In this document: in pieces, positions 24,565 through 26,695 of the stretch
Layout: each line of letters starts with the position of its first letter
Numbering within the stretch: the stretch's first letter is position 1
DNA from: a virus
IMG/VR virus record: IMGVR_UViG_3300009169_000083
Location: 1 to 26,695 of that record
Strand: one strand, 5' to 3'
DNA length: 26,695 nucleotides
Program-made: the position numbers and the translations under genes
The notes under the pieces: model-generated
Database searches by the model: none
Told to the model about the DNA's origin: nothing
The model's input: the letters and a program-made list of their open reading frames with translations, nothing else

Positions 24565-25143
24565 TTATTTGTCCAAATTTTCTTCTAAATATGCTACAGC
24601 ACGCAATAAATTAGGAACACTGTCTTTAAATTTACCCAAACCAGTATTACAATTCGGGCATAAGAGGCCCCTAACTTTTCCCGTAATATGGTCATGGTCT
24701 ACATGAGGGGTAGACATTTCCTCATTACAAATCTTACATCTATTACCCTGTGCTTCAATCATATTAGTATGTTCTTCTATAGTAAGACCATATTTCTTTT
24801 TTATGTGGTACTTATAAGAAGCTGCTCTCATCTCTTCTGGATGGGCTTTATTCCATTTATCTCGAGCTGCCTTAAATTTTTCTTTATTTTTATTGTAATA
24901 ATCTCTAAAACGTGCTGCATTTTGTTTAGCATACTCTTCTGGATTTGCTTCTTTTTTCTTTCTTGTCCATTTAGCAACACTTTCACGAATCTTTTCTGGA
25001 TGTTCTTTATAATATTGTTTTGTTTTTTCGTTCACATGCTCTTTATGGCTTAGATAATATTTTCTACGGCTCTCTTTTACCTTTTCTGGATGCTCTTGTC
25101 TATATTTTATTCGATATTCTTTACGTTTTTCTGGAGTTACCAT
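24565..25143 (-). CDS. HNH endonuclease, recombination endonuclease VII type (free-standing homing-like)
   Basis: This 192-aa protein starts at ATG 25143 with AAAGGA 5-6 nt upstream. Residues about 115-192 carry the endonuclease VII pattern: YGLTIEEHTNMIEAQGNRCKIC, HVDHDHITGKVRGLLCPNCNTGLG. Zinc ligands are probably C136/C139 and C162/C165, with catalytic D149-H150-D151-H152. Residues 1-115 are lysine-rich degenerate repeats (EHPEKVKESRRKYY, EHPEKIRESVAKW) that probably bind DNA. It lies 15 nt after the portal stop and before the promoter. Both flanking genes look intact, so it is not in an intron that can be seen. Such genes often spread as homing endonucleases; a role in resolving DNA branches during packaging is the alternative. 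Confidence 0.9.
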   Translation of the reverse strand: MVTPEKRKEYRIKYRQEHPEKVKESRRKYYLSHKEHVNEKTKQYYKEHPEKIRESVAKWTRKKKEANPEEYAKQNAARFRDYYNKNKEKFKAARDKWNKAHPEEMRAASYKYHIKKKYGLTIEEHTNMIEAQGNRCKICNEEMSTPHVDHDHITGKVRGLLCPNCNTGLGKFKDSVPNLLRAVAYLEENLDK

Positions 25144-25158
25144 TTTTATCCTTTCGAT

Positions 25159-26695
25159 TTATCCGTTTTTAGGGTTCGGAGCTCCCTGTTTTGGTCCGGG
25201 TTTTGTCTCAGAAGGTGGTTTAGCCGGATTGTTCCCGGGTGTAGAAGGTCCTTCTGGAGCACGACTGTTAGGTAGTGGAGCAAACTCCTCGATACCCTTT
25301 TCCTTCAACGTCTTATTTTCTTTTTCTTTGATGTTGATTTCATCATCCCAGTCATAACCAAAGTACTTGTCATAGCTGGTTCTTGAAAGTCCACCACTCT
25401 CGTAAAGCTTTCCAAGAGCTCCAACAAATGCTGCAAAGTCTACGAGCTGAAGAGGCTCAAAAATAATATCAGGTTCAGAAGCGAACTTGTTATCTTGAGC
25501 TACTTTATCAATTATCATTTCAAGAATGGTGATAATCTTCATACGCATATTCTCCATGGTCTTTACAGGAGACATAGAAGCGTATTGTGCGTCTGAAGAA
25601 TTACTCTTCTCAGACTCACCAGTAATCAAAATGCGTGGGAACCCTAAAGCAAAGATAATGTCTTGGTTCACCTCACGATACTTGGTATCATCTGTCAAAA
25701 CTTCTACTGGAGGAAACACCCAAGAAATATCTAGTGTGTGGTTTCCATAAAGAGTATAGATGCGTTCAATGTCTCTTTCAGAAGAATCTCTCCACGCTAG
25801 CTGTGACCGAATAGCATTCAACTGCTCTTCCCCATCTTTTTCAAGAAGTGGGAAGTCCCTATCACCAAGCTTTACAACCATGATAGCAGAAATAACTCTA
25901 GAGGCAATAGAGTAGTCCATACGCCTTAGGTTTCTTTTGTGCTTCATGGCTTCAATAGCTGGGTAAAGATATGAAATCGGATAAGCTGTGTCCGATAAAA
26001 CCTTACGTCTAATTACAAGAGTACCATCTACTTTAACCTTAGTCTTTCCAGCATTAATCTGAGCTACGAAGACCGGATACTCTGCTTTCAATTTCATGAA
26101 CATTTCAGGGTCTTTATTCCCATCTGGATATTCTCCCTGATGCTGAATAAAGTAGATTAGGTCTTCCGGAATTTCTACAAAGTAAGTCGGTTCATCCGAT
26201 AGAATGTTCTTTTCAACTTCTACACTCATCGGGTCACGCAACCACATATTTGTAGGCAAGACCAAAGTATTATACTTCTTGATGTTTAATTTCTTTAGAG
26301 TTTCTTTCCCTACAGGGTCATAATGAACCTCCGGAAAAACAAGTCCGGAAATCAAAAACTCTAAAGCCATTGCTTCAGCAAACTCTTGTAGCTTAGGAAG
26401 GATAGCTTCGAAGACTCTGAACTCATTGTCTGTCAAATCTCCTTTACTTAGAGTTAGACCATTGATTCCTATATCTACCATCTTATTAACTACAGAAGCA
26501 GCAAGAGGGTCACGCCTGTAAAAGAAGCGGCAAGCTTCCACCATCTTCTTAAATTCTTTAGCATCAGCAAACTCCATCTTATCTACATCAGAGGGAGACC
26601 AAGGGTTACCCCCAACACTCTTCATGTAGTGATAGGTAGCCTTAGCAAGCTTTGGCTCCACCTCTGCTTCTTTTGCTACAATACCAAATCCAACA
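25159..26695 (-). CDS. Portal protein, N-terminus beyond right edge
   Basis: The frame is open to base 26695, so the true start is outside the window; the GTG at 26661 is internal, because GFGIVAKEAE reads in frame before it. At least 511 residues are visible. Portal-like features include FFYRRDPLAASVVNKMVDIGI (helical wing region), PTNMWLRDPMSVEV, LIYFIQHQGEYPDG, and the stem/clip-like MKHKRNLRRMDYSIASRVI. RYREVNQ-type strand and helix text follow with DIIFALGFPRILITGES and SPVKTMENMRMKIITILEMIIDKV. The C-terminus is Pro/Gly-rich (APEGPSTPGNNPAKPPSETK), possibly a flexible tail inside the head. It forms the dodecameric DNA gate at one capsid vertex. The terminase genes are expected just beyond the right edge. 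Confidence 0.85.
   Translation of the reverse strand, partial: VGFGIVAKEAEVEPKLAKATYHYMKSVGGNPWSPSDVDKMEFADAKEFKKMVEACRFFYRRDPLAASVVNKMVDIGINGLTLSKGDLTDNEFRVFEAILPKLQEFAEAMALEFLISGLVFPEVHYDPVGKETLKKLNIKKYNTLVLPTNMWLRDPMSVEVEKNILSDEPTYFVEIPEDLIYFIQHQGEYPDGNKDPEMFMKLKAEYPVFVAQINAGKTKVKVDGTLVIRRKVLSDTAYPISYLYPAIEAMKHKRNLRRMDYSIASRVISAIMVVKLGDRDFPLLEKDGEEQLNAIRSQLAWRDSSERDIERIYTLYGNHTLDISWVFPPVEVLTDDTKYREVNQDIIFALGFPRILITGESEKSNSSDAQYASMSPVKTMENMRMKIITILEMIIDKVAQDNKFASEPDIIFEPLQLVDFAAFVGALGKLYESGGLSRTSYDKYFGYDWDDEINIKEKENKTLKEKGIEEFAPLPNSRAPEGPSTPGNNPAKPPSETKPGPKQGAPNPKNG

Noticed and set aside
24688-25053. Plus-strand frame with hydrophobic Phe-rich product resembling a membrane protein
   Set aside because: It is the antisense of the Lys-rich endonuclease repeats; AAA/AAG codons read as Phe/Leu on the other strand. 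No ribosome binding site.
24465-25158. Group I intron around the endonuclease gene
   Set aside because: Only 15 and 100 bases flank the gene, and the portal and protease genes are not interrupted, so there is no room for a ribozyme.
26659-26661. GTG as the portal start
   Set aside because: The frame is open to the window edge with plausible protein sequence before the GTG, and typical portals have more residues before this point.

Overview
The window is the virion-structure module of a long-tailed bacteriophage or prophage (Caudoviricetes). The presence of a tape measure gene and tail tube gene with no sheath gene suggests siphovirus morphology. All genes lie on the minus strand, so transcription runs from high to low coordinates. 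Base composition is AT-rich (about 40% GC, estimated by eye). Start codons are mostly preceded by strong Shine-Dalgarno sequences (AGGAGG, AAAGGAG), and many genes overlap at TAATG junctions. This indicates a bacterial host, perhaps Gram-positive, but the host cannot be fixed from this window. No tRNA, rRNA, CRISPR array, lysis, replication or integration gene was seen.

Layout in transcription order. Head: portal (25159 to beyond the right edge), a free-standing endonuclease VII-type HNH gene (24565-25143), a promoter and leader hairpin (24484-24556), a protease-scaffold fusion with a nested scaffold start (23463-24464), a probable decoration protein (22868-23446), the major capsid protein (21937-22842) and a GC-rich hairpin. 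Head-tail junction: two small unknown or Ig-like proteins, an adaptor-like protein (20514-21008), an embedded GT-B glycosyltransferase (19276-20496), a zinc-knuckle connector candidate (18864-19298), a 79-aa unknown, a 467-aa unknown and a 147-aa tail-completion candidate. Tail: tail tube (15543-16769), hairpin, tail-assembly chaperone G with a -1 frameshift to T (14419-15428), a 72-aa unknown, a 2217-aa tape measure with an N-terminal HEFTH zincin motif (7555-14208), a 120-aa tail-tip protein, two related hub-like proteins (the second fused to a propeller-like region), and a repeat-containing tail fibre that leaves the window at the left edge.

The most notable points are these. (1) GATC and CCWGG are both absent from all 26.7 kb by eye, where roughly 96 and 26 would be expected, while CCCGG/CCGGG is common. 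(2) A clear programmed -1 frameshift joins the two tail chaperone frames, with a slippery A AAA AAA and a two-tier stem 9 nt downstream. (3) An internal ribosome binding site would produce scaffold separately from protease. (4) The tape measure carries a probable metallopeptidase. (5) A glycosyltransferase sits inside the connector cluster. Intergenic gaps are all under about 115 bases.
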